From positions 44,650,602 through 44,714,601 of the forward strand of contig OX387185.1 in the NCBI GenBank assembly GCA_947561395.2: DNA of 64,000 nt, read 5' to 3'. Positions 23,016-34,150 of the stretch are shown piece after piece (position 1 is the first letter of the stretch; every line of letters begins with the position of its first letter). The translations under genes and the position numbers were made by a program. The notes beneath the pieces were generated by a model that saw only the letters and a program-made list of their open reading frames with translations, was not told where the DNA came from and searched no databases. The DNA is from Buxus sempervirens (taxonomy: Eukaryota > Streptophyta > Magnoliopsida > Buxales > Buxaceae).

Positions 23016-23867
23016 ATGGGTTCTAGGCATCTCCAGGAAGTTTGGAGAAGGAATTTTTTAGAGGAGATAAATAGACTTGAATTGCTGCTGCATTCTTATT
23101 CCTATGTGACGGTTGATGCCGAGTTTCCCGGATTTCTGCGCAATAGTCCTCGCAATTGTTCAGAACAAGAACGCTACGAGGATCTGAAGTTCAATGTAGA
23201 TCACCTCACTTTAATCCAGATGGGTATTACGTTGTGTGAGGAGAATGGAGATCCACCGATGACATGGCAGTTCAATTTCTGTAATTTCAATCCCGATCTT
23301 TGTGTGCGAGAGTCTATTGATTTATTAAAGAGAAACGGAATTGATCTGGAAAAGAACAGAAGGGAAGGTATTGATTTGGATCTGTTTTCGAGATTTTTTA
23401 AGGAGATCATAGCCTGGCATCCGAAAATCAAGTGGGTTACCTTTCACGGATTATATGACTTGGCGTATATAGCCAAGATAGTGACTGGGAGTTCGATGCC
23501 TGATTCAGTTCGAGACTTTCTTGGACTTCTTCGTGAGACATTCAATCGTGTGTACGATGTGAAGTTTATTGCAGGATTTTGTGATGGTTTGCTTGGTGGG
23601 GAACTGGGATTGCAGAAATTAGCGAAGATTCTGAAAGTTGATGATCCTGGAAGTGCTCATCAAGCTGGTTATGACAGTCTCTTGACCTGTGAAGTTTACG
23701 GGAAGATGAAGAAGGTTTACTCGTTAGCTGAGGATAGATACGAAGGTTTCTTGTACGGGATGTGCAGGAAGATCCCAGCGAAGATCATTCGAGTCCGTTA
23801 TTTTCCCTCCTCATTCCCAGTTTATTTTACTCCATATTCATCCTTTGTAGGCTACCGCCATTCATAA
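23016..23867 (+). CDS. CAF1: CAF1/POP2-type deadenylase (CCR4-NOT complex), copy 1
   Basis: An intronless ORF of 283 residues from the ATG of MGSRHLQEVW; upstream in-frame codons lack an ATG. CAF1 is the DEDD-type 3'-5' exoribonuclease that shortens mRNA poly(A) tails in the CCR4-NOT complex. Catalytic residues visible are D34 and E36 (VDAEFPG), D148 (FHGLYDLAY), H215 and D220 (HQAGYDSLLT), so the DEDDh set is complete. A35 replaces the Thr or Ser usual between D and E; copy 2 has Thr. Being short and intronless fits the stress-induced plant CAF1 subgroup (family knowledge). It has about 97% protein identity by eye to copy 2 at 34151-34990. The C-terminus (FVGYRHS) differs from copy 2. Confidence 0.93.
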   Translation: MGSRHLQEVWRRNFLEEINRLELLLHSYSYVTVDAEFPGFLRNSPRNCSEQERYEDLKFNVDHLTLIQMGITLCEENGDPPMTWQFNFCNFNPDLCVRESIDLLKRNGIDLEKNRREGIDLDLFSRFFKEIIAWHPKIKWVTFHGLYDLAYIAKIVTGSSMPDSVRDFLGLLRETFNRVYDVKFIAGFCDGLLGGELGLQKLAKILKVDDPGSAHQAGYDSLLTCEVYGKMKKVYSLAEDRYEGFLYGMCRKIPAKIIRVRYFPSSFPVYFTPYSSFVGYRHS

Positions 23868-24180
23868 TTCATTACCTATTCAGTATTAGAAGATAACATT
23901 CATTAGTCTTGTAAAGATAAAGATTCATTCAATTAATGGAAATTTTTTCTTCATTTATGTTCTGTTGACATGGTTGTTTTTGGTTCAGATTCTTGTAACT
24001 ATTAACTTACAATGGAATCTTTATCATCTCTATGATGGCTGCCTGGTACTTCATGTATTTCCAGGTGGGTGAGATTATTTGAAAGTTTACCGAAATAACT
24101 TATGCAGAGAACTCACTGATCCTCTGAGAAATTAACATATTTACACTTCATTTAGGTACTCTCTAAGAGGATTTAAATCC

Positions 24181-24370
24181 TTTGTTTTTTTGGTAACTCG
24201 GGGTGTCCGACCGCGACCGACTAATCCTGAGGGCCTGTGAAGTCCCCCATCCCACACATGCCAGGTAACTACCAGGCCAAAGGCCCTAGGGTGGCCCCAA
24301 GAAGTTAGGCCCAAGAGAATTTGAACCTGAGACCTTGTTCATCAAGGTGGCCGATCACATAAGACCTTTT
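24181..24370 (-). mobile_element. Probable tRNA-derived SINE
   Basis: On the plus strand it starts with a T-rich run (the A-tail of a minus-strand element), then GGTAACTCGGGGTGTCCGAC and CCGACTAATCCTGAGGGCC. Near the far end is GAATTTGAACCTGAGACC, the reverse of a polymerase III B-box-like sequence (GGTTCAAATTC). A shorter relative with the same CCGACTAATC core is at 34045-34147. No convincing target duplication was seen. Confidence 0.5.
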
Positions 24371-25127
24371 TATATCAATTTCATTCCAATTTGGGAACAA
24401 CATAAAACATGAGAGGCTGACACTCTAATTTGCCTAAAGAATACACCTATGCAGACCACCTCTTGGAAAGCAACTTGAGCACTGCCAACAAAAGGAGGAA
24501 AGCTGCTTGGGGTCCCAACTCCTTTTATCTATCCAAAGAGCTTCATTGTATTTAAAAGTTAAAAACCACCCGGTCAATGCAACATGGATTGGCTTTATCT
24601 TCAATCATGCATGGACTACAGTGTAAGGTCTTTAATTTCGTGCAAAAACTGGTTCTCTAGGAGTGGAAACATAGAAGAAATTGCTGGTTAACGGCCGGTG
24701 AAATTTGCGTCCTCTTTGCCATTGTGTACTTGGTTTCCTTGGCATTAATTTCCTATCCCTTTTTCTTAGAAATATCGAATTATATATAATCTGCACATTT
24801 GGAAAAATACCCAAAAAAGATCAATCAAAGAAATGGATGAGAAAAGAAAAATCACATTCTGGGTTTCTTTCCTGTACACAATCCAAGAGCTGCTTAAAGA
24901 AGAAAAATAAACTAAAACTAAGAGAAGAGACTCAAAAAACTACATGTGAAAATCCCTTTTTTGCCTTTTAACCATCTCTCTGTTTTCCCAGGAGAAGAGG
25001 CATCATGCATATCTCAGAAAAGAGAAAAAAAAAAAAAAAAGGGGGTTCCTCCAGGTTTTCCTTTTCTGTTTTTTTTTTTCATTTTCCAACATATACTTTG
25101 AAGGGGTGACATCGAAATTAACCACCA
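24371..25127 (-). other. Spacer between CAF1 copy 1 and AFP; AFP 3'UTR
   Basis: 24390-24560 is part of the inverted duplication. 25020-25130 (homopolymer runs, AT-rich) is likely the 3'UTR of the minus-strand AFP gene. No other coding sequence was recognised. Confidence 0.45.
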
Positions 25128-28100
25128 TTAAAAAAAGGTGGAAGGGGTAGGATTGACAACTATATGCCGTAGAGGGTGCGCCACGTCACCGCCACCCGCA
25201 TGCTTGACGAACTCCGCAGGAGAGAGGAAGCTGCCATGGCAAACGCACACTATTCTCACCTCCTCTCCCTTCCTGTACCTGTACAAGAAGCCCTCAATTC
25301 TCCTTCCATTGGGACCATCTCCTTTGGTTGAAACACAAGGCATCTCCTCCATCACATTCCTACCCATTTCATTTGTTCCATTCTCAACAACCACCTTGGG
25401 TTTCTTTGATGAATTGTCTGTCAAAACTGCCGCAACCTTGCCGGACTTGTCGGTGGATGATGTTCCAAGTGTGATTATGGGTTTCTCCTCATTATTCTCT
25501 GTCAATGATTGGACACTGGCTGGGCTTTCTGCTTCAATATAATTGTTCAATTCAGTGATGTTTACAGTAAGAAGGGTTCAGATCAAAGAATCTATACGAT
25601 CATTCATACCAAATATCAATTATATGTACCAAAAGCATAGTTGGGATGCAAGTTAAACTTGTATGCACCATAAATATAAGCTTCTCAAGTGTCTGCACAT
25701 GTGCAAATGCTGTGCTTAAAAAAACTAGTTAGCGGAATATTATAATTATTATTTTTTTCTAATCTTAACATTTAAGTTCTATATTCCAATGCCGATCAAA
25801 TGATATTAATCCAGGCAAGCAAAACTTCTTATGGTAAAATATAACTCGAGGCTCAGTCTTGTGAAATCCACAACAGCAAGGGAGTTCTATTGCATAATGA
25901 GAGGCCTCAACTTTGACCTGGCATGTCACTTGGTCACATGATAATATGTAATCATCTATCTAGCTAATTTAGGTTATATTAAACTATGAAATTGATTATA
26001 AAGTGCAAACACCAAGGCTCAGTGTTTTAAACTTTAGTAAATGCAGAAAAAGATAAAAACTGAGCTGAACTAAGTAAAAGCTTGCATGACCTAAGCCTAC
26101 CCTTAATGAGAACCACAGAGTCCTGAGTCAGAATTGATGAGATAGTTACAGTTAATGCTTATATTTTTTAATATGGCCACTTTCATTTATAGCCAATAAT
26201 GGCTTGATTTTGAAGCTTCCTTCACAATATTTTACATATAGGAGGAGAAGGATAAATTACTAAAAATTTAAAGATTTTTTTTACTAGTTTCTACAAAATG
26301 CGTTTAAAATTTTCCCTCTGCGCTATAACTAGAATTTGGTTGGAAAAAATAAAACTCTTAAAAGACAAATTTTTAATGGATCAACATGGAAATAAAATTG
26401 AGAATGAAATAAATTATATAAATATGACTTGAAACATTGATGAATTAGCTGATTTTGTTGATAAGCTTTCAGCTAAAAGGAACAATTAAAGCATCACAAC
26501 TATTTCTCATGTGTCCTTCCTAAGAAACCAGAGACTTCTTAATTTTTTATTTACCTAACCAAGTTACTTTTATCATTTATATTACAAGAGGGAAATTTTG
26601 TAGCTGCAACTACATTCAGTGTAAAAAAATTTAAAGTTCCAACTAATTACTTTCTTAATATAATTAATGACTTATATTACTTAATCTAGCTGAGCTTGCC
26701 AAAGATTTACTCAAGCTTTTTAAGGTTGAGATTGGCACTGTGATTGGGTTTGTCTGAGATATGATAAGTGATCTCAGGCTGAACTACGGTAAACCAGGCT
26801 ACTTATGGTCAACGAGGGTCCTGAATGTTTATTGTTTGCAGTCCACATAAGTAGTAACTTATCCTTTGTTATAGCAAATAAGGCATAGAGATCTCAACCA
26901 ACTTCATATGCTAGCCACTTGGAAATAGTTAACAAAGTATCAATCTATAATTCAAGAATATCTTGAGTCTGAAATGCCTGGCATTGGAAACCTGTGCTTG
27001 GTGCAATTTATATTGAGTTTCTTTGACATTTCTCCTTCTATCCCTCCCATATCCATGTTAACATTTTCTATAAACAATGACACAAAAATGCTTTAAATTG
27101 TTAATTGAGGTGACATTTTGGGGAAAATGTAGCACAATAATATGTAAAGGCCTAGAATGACAACTCCATAAGCCCCCCAGGAATCTTCGATTAGAGGAAG
27201 TACAAAGATCCAAATTGCATCACCATAATATACAGATGACAACTCTCAACTGTAAACTAGAAAGTATAGCCTTGCAATCGGTCATTGATCTAGCCGGGTT
27301 CATAGGATTCTTATTAAATAGGTTTAAACCTTTGGACTCATATATTTTGAGTTGAATTTTATTTTCACATGACAATCATCTCCTTTGAAATTTTAACTAA
27401 ACTGTCAAACAAGTATAAAATTTCTTCTTGACATAACATAAGCAATAATTTAAATGACCAAGAATGGGGAGGAGATGGACCTCTACAGGAAAAGGAGAGA
27501 ATCCATAAAAACAAACTGAGAAGAAGGAAAGAATCACATAATATCGCTCAATCTTCATCCAGATTAGAGATGGAGTTTCTTATTTAATTCATCTTATAAA
27601 CAAAAATGTGACAAGAAATGTACTGTAAACAAAATATAATGTTATATTCTTAAATAACCACATGTAGAAAGGAAAAAAAGATGAAAACAAGATTTGTAAT
27701 GTTCTTCAGATTAAAAAAGGAAAGGAGAAGCGGTGGTGGCGTGGGGGAAGAGACAAAAATGGAAAACACCACAAGGTACTCAATGCACATCTACAACTCT
27801 ATTTAAAGGGAAGTACGCTTTTTGTGTAGACTAAAGCCAGACAAGACTTGAGCTTCCCTTGGTTCATACTTCCTCCAACACTACGCACAATTACACCCAA
27901 AAAATGGGGAGGGAAGTTATTCAACCGAAACATGGATGTGACAAGAAATGTACAGTAAAAAAAATATAACATTATATTCTTAAATAACCACATTTAGAAA
28001 GGGAACAAAAGATGAAACAAGATTTTGTAATGTTCTTGAGGTTAAAAAAGGAAGGGAGAAGCGGTGGTGGCGTGGGGGAAGAGAAATAAATGGAAAACAT

Positions 28101-29916
28101 CACAAGGTACTTAAGGCACATCTACAACTCTATTTAAAGCGAAGTACGCTCTTTGTGTAGACTGAAGCCTGACAAGATTTTAGCTTCCATTTGTTCATAT
28201 ATCCTCACTACACACAATTACAACCGAAAAAAGAGGAGGGAAGGTTATTCAATTTTTTGGTTGTAATTTTATATGAATGTCCAAAAACTAAAATTCTCTA
28301 TCAGGAAGATGCTGGAAAGAAATTTTTCGGTTTAAAACCAGCTCTTTCAGACCCGGCCCAGCCAGGTCATGAGGAGTACGGAATGTGCCACCTGCTAGCT
28401 TACTAAATCTAAAACAGAGGAGTAAGGAATGTGCCACCTGCTAGCATACTAACTTTAAAAATTCATAAAAGGAGAAAAGGCCTATAGGGATTTGTACGAA
28501 AAATGTTCTCATTCAAGTTGTATATAACACGTAATTCCAACTCCTGCAACACAGACCTCAGGATCTAAACTAAAGAACCCAAATGTATAATGTATAAATT
28601 TAGAAACTATAAATAAGAACGATTAATAAACAATTTATACTTGATATTCAAAATTATCATAAAAATACCAGGTCGTGGAAAACTAATATTTTGTCTGTGC
28701 CATTTACTCAAACTATGTTTTCTGGTAGTACATGAGGGATTTGCAGTTTCTACCAGGAAAGGGTTTTGTACTCTGTAATCCTATTTTTAAAAATCTTGTG
28801 AAGGAACTCCCATCATCCATGGGCGTAGGAATTTTAGCCAAACCAGGTAAATTTGTGTCTTGGTCTAATATATTTTCTTGTTTGTTTTCGCTTGAATCTC
28901 AACACAAACTCTACAATTACCTCACAATATAAAAGCAAAAATTATGTGATTAAACAGTCATGGAAAACAAGTAAAACAGCAGCAAAGCACAAAACAGAGA
29001 AATATGATGAAACAATTTGGTTCAGTTGCAATGTAGTTAAGAAAATTGAGAATATTGGGAAACCTTGACCATGCCGGCTTTCAAATTCGGAAAACCCAGA
29101 AGAAGTGCTCCCCTGTGACCCAACTGACACTTGTGATGACGGTGGAGGAAATCCTTGCAAGCCCCCGGCACCACCACCACCACCACCGGCGGTCGAACCA
29201 GCAGCAGAAGGCAAACCATTATTCTTCCCGTTTGCTACTGTATCAATCCCACGAGTAACAACACCACCTCGTGCAGAAGCAGCCCAAGGGGGTAGCCCAA
29301 AAGAAGGCGTTACAGAAGGAGAGAACCCATTAGGGACCATGTATTGCTGCTGTTTTCCAGCAAGGCTGTCCAAGTAACCAGGGTAACCAATATTTCCCTC
29401 AACTTTTGGTTTCAAACTGATTGGCACACGAGCTTCACCTTCTGCTAGTTTATCTTCTTCGCAATTTCTCTCCAGAGAAGCTCGGTCTTTAGCTTCCCTG
29501 AAATTTCTCTGCTTCTCTGATCGCTTCCTTTTGGCTTCCATCCGTCTCAGAGATTGCAATTCTTTCCTATTCCTACGTTCTTCTTCTACTTCCGTTGGGA
29601 GAGAACAGGTCCTCATAAGCGCAGAAAATGCAACCGGCGGCGGAGCAACTGCATCGTCGTCCCTCATAGGGGTCATGAAGCCGGCGATCGACGAGGAGCG
29701 AACAAGTTTCTTATCTTTTGGCTCTACCCCAAAACATCCGCCCAAAGAAAGCCCAAGATTCAATTCGATCTCCTCTGCGTCTTCCGCAGTTTCTGAAAAT
29801 TCCGTTGGCCGGTGATTCCCGGCTGTGAATCTCTTCAGCAGATCTCTCGGGTGCCCATTCATCTGCGCAGCAAAATCTTCGATTTCGCTATTCCCACTTT
29901 CTTTTACTTCTCCCAT
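25128..29916 (-). CDS. AFP: Ninja-family protein AFP (ABI5-binding protein type)
   Basis: Two recognisable exons: 29916-29064 (ATG at 29916) and 25531-25128, about 418 residues, joined in phase 1 across a 3.5-kb intron. A short exon between them cannot be excluded. Exon 1 has the EAR repression motif ([10 protein letters not shown], residues 51-60), a basic nuclear-localisation stretch ([14 protein letters not shown]) and a Gly-rich segment. The last exon has the C-terminal Jas-like domain ([42 protein letters not shown]), which matches AFP proteins rather than NINJA itself. AFPs act in the nucleus, binding ABI5-type bZIPs and recruiting TOPLESS corepressors to damp ABA signalling (family knowledge). 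The terminal acceptor is a tandem AAGCAG, giving an optional Ala. Upstream lie many ABRE/G-boxes. Confidence 0.88.
27608..28260 (+). repeat. Tandem duplication (330-base unit) in the AFP intron
   Basis: 27608-27937 and 27938-28260 are close direct copies. Shared landmarks are GTGACAAGAAATGTAC, GAGAAGCGGTGGTGGCGTGG, CATCTACAACTCTATTTAAA and TTTGTGTAGACT, each offset by 330 bases. Confidence 0.9.
28370..28453 (+). repeat. Short tandem repeat (about 35 bases, 48-base period)
   Basis: GGAATGTGCCACCTGCTAGC occurs at about 28380 and 28428, each followed by a TTACTAA or ATACTAA stretch. It lies just after the 330-base duplication. Confidence 0.8.
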
Positions 29917-30410
29917 CGACACAACAACGAAGAACACAAGCTAAGTATTTATTTTTTGTTCTACTCTTACTAATATCTAATCAGATTCCCAAAAAAGGGA
30001 AAAAAAAGAAAACCCAGATGCAGAAACTAGATCATAAAGCAGAATTCCGGCATAAGATTTCCAGAAAAGAACAGAAAACAAACGGAGAAGCCATGAAAGA
30101 CGACAAGAAGGAACCCCTAAAGAGAGATATTGATATCCCAAGAAACAATATAGCAACAAAAAGTGTTTTTCTCTTCAGATCTCCTCATGCAGAGTGGCCC
30201 TCTTATCGAACAGAACTTTTAAATTATCCGGCAAAAACTCGCCGGAGATTTACATGCAGAGCCATGAGACAGTAAAAGAGGAAAAAAAAAATATTATATA
30301 TAAAACAAAGGAAACCAGGAAAGAAGAAAACAGAAGACTTTCAGCAACCTGAAACTTCACATATTCCGAAAATACCCTCACCCAAAAGAAGGAAACACAC
30401 CTATCACAGC

Positions 30411-30695
30411 CACGTGGTCATCACAAGACGCCTAACAGCGACACGTCGCACTGGCGCCAGATTTAACGGCGACGCCAAACAAGCGTCGCCACCGCTAAGT
30501 TTAGAGAGAGGGTGTCGTGAGTGGGGTTTCGTGGAGCCACGTGTCGGTGAATATCACAGAAGCGGGATAAACGGGCACGTGTCAGGGAAAAATCCCGCTC
30601 CTCCTAAAGCGGGATTTTTGTCTTTTGTTTTTTTTTCTCTCCTCTTAGCTGTCTTCCAGAACTGTGGGCAGTAATGGTTTCTGACTCGACACGTG
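30411..30695 (-). promoter_or_regulatory. ABRE/G-box cluster in the proximal AFP promoter
   Basis: CACGTG occurs at 30411-30416, 30538-30543, 30576-30581 and 30690-30695, 0.5-0.8 kb upstream of the AFP start codon, with a further ACGT core at 30442-30445. Two are in the ABRE form ACGTGTC. ABREs bind ABF/ABI5 bZIPs and G-boxes also bind bHLH factors, so this fits ABA-inducible feedback on AFP (inference). Confidence 0.65.
30588..30619. repeat. Perfect 12-base inverted repeat in the AFP promoter
   Basis: AAAAATCCCGCT (30588-30599) and AGCGGGATTTTT (30608-30619) flank an 8-base loop. A further AGCGGGATAA lies upstream at about 30561. The half-sites resemble GCGGGA-type E2F cores but do not match the consensus. 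Confidence 0.7.
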
Positions 30696-31599
30696 GCGAA
30701 CAACCTCGTTTCGGGGCCTGAGCTTTCCGTCTGCGTCTTTTCAATCACTCGCCGAGGATTGCAATTGTGTACGAGGAATCGGCTGATTCCGGTTCTCACT
30801 ACCTTGCGCCTTAAGCACACACCGGTCAATCAGATGATTGCCCCCCACATTTTGATTTCTCTCTTTTTGATACACGTATCTCCTAAATTGATAAGCTTTT
30901 TCTTGCATTTTAAATTCTTAAACGAATTCAAGGGGCTGTCTATATATCATTGAAGATTAATATAAGAGACTGATGGAAGATAAGAGATAAAAGGCTCCCA
31001 TCATTTACTCATTATAGCTTGCTTTTTGAGCTTAATGATTGACATTGTTTTAGTTTCACATATTTTTTTGTGTTTAAAAAAAAAATAAAGAAGATAATTA
31101 TCATTTTAAAATTTTTACCAATGTGGAACAAGGGTAGCAATGTTTAGGTAAAAATCAATAAATTGAACCAAACCAAACTTGTTAGGATTGGTTTTAGATT
31201 GTCATGAATCAGTTTCAGCTAGTAAAGCCAATTAGGAGAATATTCCTCAAATTTTGACCCCTTATTTTTTTTAAAAGATTGCTCTCTATAATCAAAAGAA
31301 TCTTTAACTAGAATCACCATATTAACTGCTCTTTTTACTTTTAAATTTAAATCCCGTCCTTATTTTTATGCTATAATTATTATATTTAGGATGTGTAGTA
31401 TGCACGTACCCAATCTAATTTTGGTTTGTATTTGACATTATATTTAAGCCTAACTGAACCGATTAAATTAGATATACACACATATTCAAATCATATCAAA
31501 CCGAACCAAACTATTAGATGCAGCCTCGCTCTTGCCTCTTTCTTCAAAATATATATATTTCTTGGAGCTCTTCTTGGGTTGGGAAGGGCTCTAAGCTAG

Positions 31600-32316
31600 A
31601 TAAGATGAGATACAGAATCTTTGACTCCGGTCAACGACGAACTATGCAGCGAGGTCTCGATCTAATATAAAAATCGCAGGAAGCTCGGCGAGGAAGTCGG
31701 ACGGCGTACGTGGTCCCTCAGGTCCGTCTGTTGGGTGCCGCGGGTCATTTAAGTGGGACCCAGTCGACCAAGTTGCACTTTTTGTCATAGCAGGTACGGC
31801 ATCAGAAGATGCTCCACGTGTCTGTGGTACTTACGGAATCCACGTGTCAGTAAGAATGTGGGTCACCACAGCTCAGCACTTTCAACTTGCGAGGGGCGAT
31901 GTGTCGGCCCTGTCGCGCGTTTAATGACATCACCAGCTGTCGCAAACACGACATGCGTCTATCTCCCCTCTCCCTCTATTATGAGCAACTTGCGAGCCGC
32001 GACTTTTTGCTTTTGCGTGGGACCGGGTCACAACCACTCTGAAGAGAACACGTGGAGCGAGTGGGCGCGTACTTAAGGCCACGCTAGATTTACGGTGGGA
32101 AGGAGAGAGAGAGAGTATGAGATCTTCTAAGGATAACAGGTCAGGTCACGTCATGGATAATAAAGGCGGGTTTGAGAGATTCCGAAGCAGCTATCAAGGC
32201 CACGTGCTATATGCGAAACGACAAAGGATCCAACGGGTAGTTGGACTTCCGATGCGGATAGGTGGTTCGTACGTCCACCACGTGGCGCTCGAAGGGCTCT
32301 CCGGCTGTACGTAGCC
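31600..32316. promoter_or_regulatory. Second GC-richer ABRE/G-box cluster, target gene unclear
   Basis: CACGTG at 31815-31820, 31841-31846, 32049-32054, 32201-32206 and 32279-32284, two in the ABRE form CCACGTGTC. The region is clearly GC-richer than its surroundings. It could be a distal AFP control region or the promoter of an unrecognised transcript; a 65-codon plus-strand ORF at 32117-32314 has no family signature. 30700-31600 between the two clusters is AT-rich and shows nothing else. Confidence 0.45.
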
Positions 32317-34044
32317 GCGTCTGTGACTGGATTCGTATATTTGTGACGCTGACGGGTCTTTGTCTTTTTGCTGAATCGCTTTTCTGGTTACGGGTCTTGT
32401 TTGCGGGTTCCGGAAGAACAATTTTGCCAGGTGTGACAGGAATCTTCTTATTAGCTACCTCCTGTACTGGTTGAAATCTTCTGCAATATTTTCATGCATT
32501 GGTTTCTACTATGGGTGTGAGATGCTGTCATATGTAACATCTTACTTCCAGTTGTTATCGGTGTGACAGGATCCTTAGGACTTGGATAGTTGCAATTTAA
32601 TGAAAATCTTGAATGATAATCTAAAACAAATGCTCCACTTGGATTCCAAAAACTGACTCTAGTCAAAATCCTGGATGCCTATCATAATAAATTCTTTTGT
32701 GTTTACTCTAAGGATTGCAAGATTGGTGCTCATGATCAGCACATTATTTTTTGTTTATATGTAACTGAAAAGATTATCAACAGAATCATTTAATTCAAGG
32801 TTTGAAGTAATCTAATTTATTTGACTTTCAAATTTTTTTTTCCCATGTTGGACCATAAAAAATTTGTCTCTCTTTAGAAGCTTCCCCCACCAAACTCTAG
32901 TTACATAGCAGTGGAAAAATTTTAAACAAATAAAGTATAAAAATAATAAAAAAATGTTTCAGTTTTAAGTAACCTATCCTTTAATTTATTTTAAAGAAAA
33001 GTTTGAAATCAAGCTACAACATCTTGGCTAGAAATATAAGGAGCCATATTAAAAAAAATTAAAAATTCAGCATAAATTGTAACAATCTTATCAGTTCTGA
33101 CTCAGGCTTGTGTGGATGTCTGTAATGGTAAGCTTTGGTCATGCAAGCTTCTGCTTAGGTCATCACAACTTTCGCATTTTTCTGCATTGACCATACATTA
33201 AAACACTAAGCCTTGATATTTACACTTTATAATCAATTTCATATTTTAATATAATCTCAATTAGCTAAATATATGATTACATATTATCATGTGACCAAGC
33301 AACATAGCAGGTCAAAAGTTGATACCACTGAGCCCCCAGGTTGTATTTCACTGTATTTGGTTTTGCTTGCTTGGACTAATATCAAATGAGGCTATTTGGG
33401 TAGATAGAAAAAGTTGGGACCCCAAGTAGCTTGCCTTCCTTTTTTTAATTTTCAAGTTGGCAAGTGGCCAACTTGCTTGCCAGGTTGTTGTCTGAAATCT
33501 GAATAGTGTACTCTTGAAGCAAATTAGATTATCAGCTCTCTTGTTTATGATGTTCCTAGATCGGATAGAATTGACATCTCTAAAGGGTCTTATGAGATCG
33601 GGCAAGTTGAGGTACATGGCCCACAAGTCTGTCCTTGTCACCGAAAGGTATATGGGAGTAATTGCTTATTGAAACCCTGTCTAGTAGAAGAGAAGGTTAG
33701 CAACAAATTATAAATTCAATTGAAAGACAAGTTTGCGGCCAAATGAAGCAGAGAGCTTCTCACCAAGCTAGTGGCAAAGTGTCAATTCTATTTGTAGTTA
33801 TTTGACAGAGAGTTTTGAAGTCAATACAAAAGTGCAGAATTTTACATTAGTGGGTTCCAGGGGTTTTGTTTAACTTTCTTTCCTTGGTGGGTTGATTTGT
33901 CAAGAATAATGTTAACCCTCCAACCAAAAACAACCAAAAGAGAATAAAAACCCATATCAATAGAACATAAATGAAGAAAATTTTCCATTAACTGAATGAA
34001 TCTTTACAAGACAAAATGAATGTTAACTTCTAATATTTTTTTTG

Positions 34045-34147
34045 GAATTCAGGGTATTCGGACCCATTTACGCTCAACCGACTAATCTTTAAGGGCCCAT
34101 TCAAAACCTGCAACCCACATGGCCCAACTAATCCATGAGGGTCATGC
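34045..34147 (-). mobile_element. 5'-truncated SINE of the same family as 24181-24370
   Basis: A T-run, then GGAATTCAGGGTATTCGGAC and CCGACTAATCTTTAAGGGCC, parallels the tail half of the element at 24181. ATGTTAACTT occurs on both sides (34020-34029 and 34148-34157), a possible target duplication, though the left flank's similarity to the other arm runs seven bases beyond it. It lies immediately 3' of CAF1 copy 2, whose stop codon falls in the right-hand repeat. Confidence 0.5.
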
Positions 34148-34150
34148 ATG

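Larger units (their letters stand above)
22680..26480 (+). repeat. Inverted segmental duplication, left arm
   Basis: Matches the reverse complement of about 32730-35355. The similarity covers about 300 bases of CAF1 promoter, the whole CAF1 gene, its 3' flank (landmark GATTCATTCAATTAATGG near 23921), a block at about 24390-24560 (landmark CTTGGGGTCCCAACT), and AFP intron sequence from 25860 to 26480 (landmark TTGGTCACATGATAATATG). The stretch 24565-25860, which includes the AFP terminal exon, has no counterpart in the right arm. CAF1 is far better conserved than the flanks. Confidence 0.85.

Noticed and set aside
24632..24971. Short ORFs on both strands between CAF1 and AFP
   Set aside because: Basic low-complexity text, no domain, not shared with the other arm.
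25138..25542. 134-residue plus-strand ORF
   Set aside because: Antisense to the AFP terminal exon, which has a clear family match in the opposite direction.
29046..29815. Plus-strand ORFs opposite AFP exon 1
   Set aside because: Mirror frames of the real minus-strand exon; Pro/His runs reflect the Gly-rich stretch and no domain is present.
25128..29916. Naming the gene NINJA itself
   Set aside because: The C-terminal block [20 protein letters not shown] fits the AFP subgroup; NINJA proper has a different version of this domain.
31753..32076. 107-residue plus-strand ORF in the GC-rich island
   Set aside because: No family motif; Cys and His scattered without pattern; more likely promoter sequence.
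32451..32666. 71-residue minus-strand ORF with somewhat protein-like composition
   Set aside because: No recognisable motif and no matching exon nearby; kept out of the gene list.
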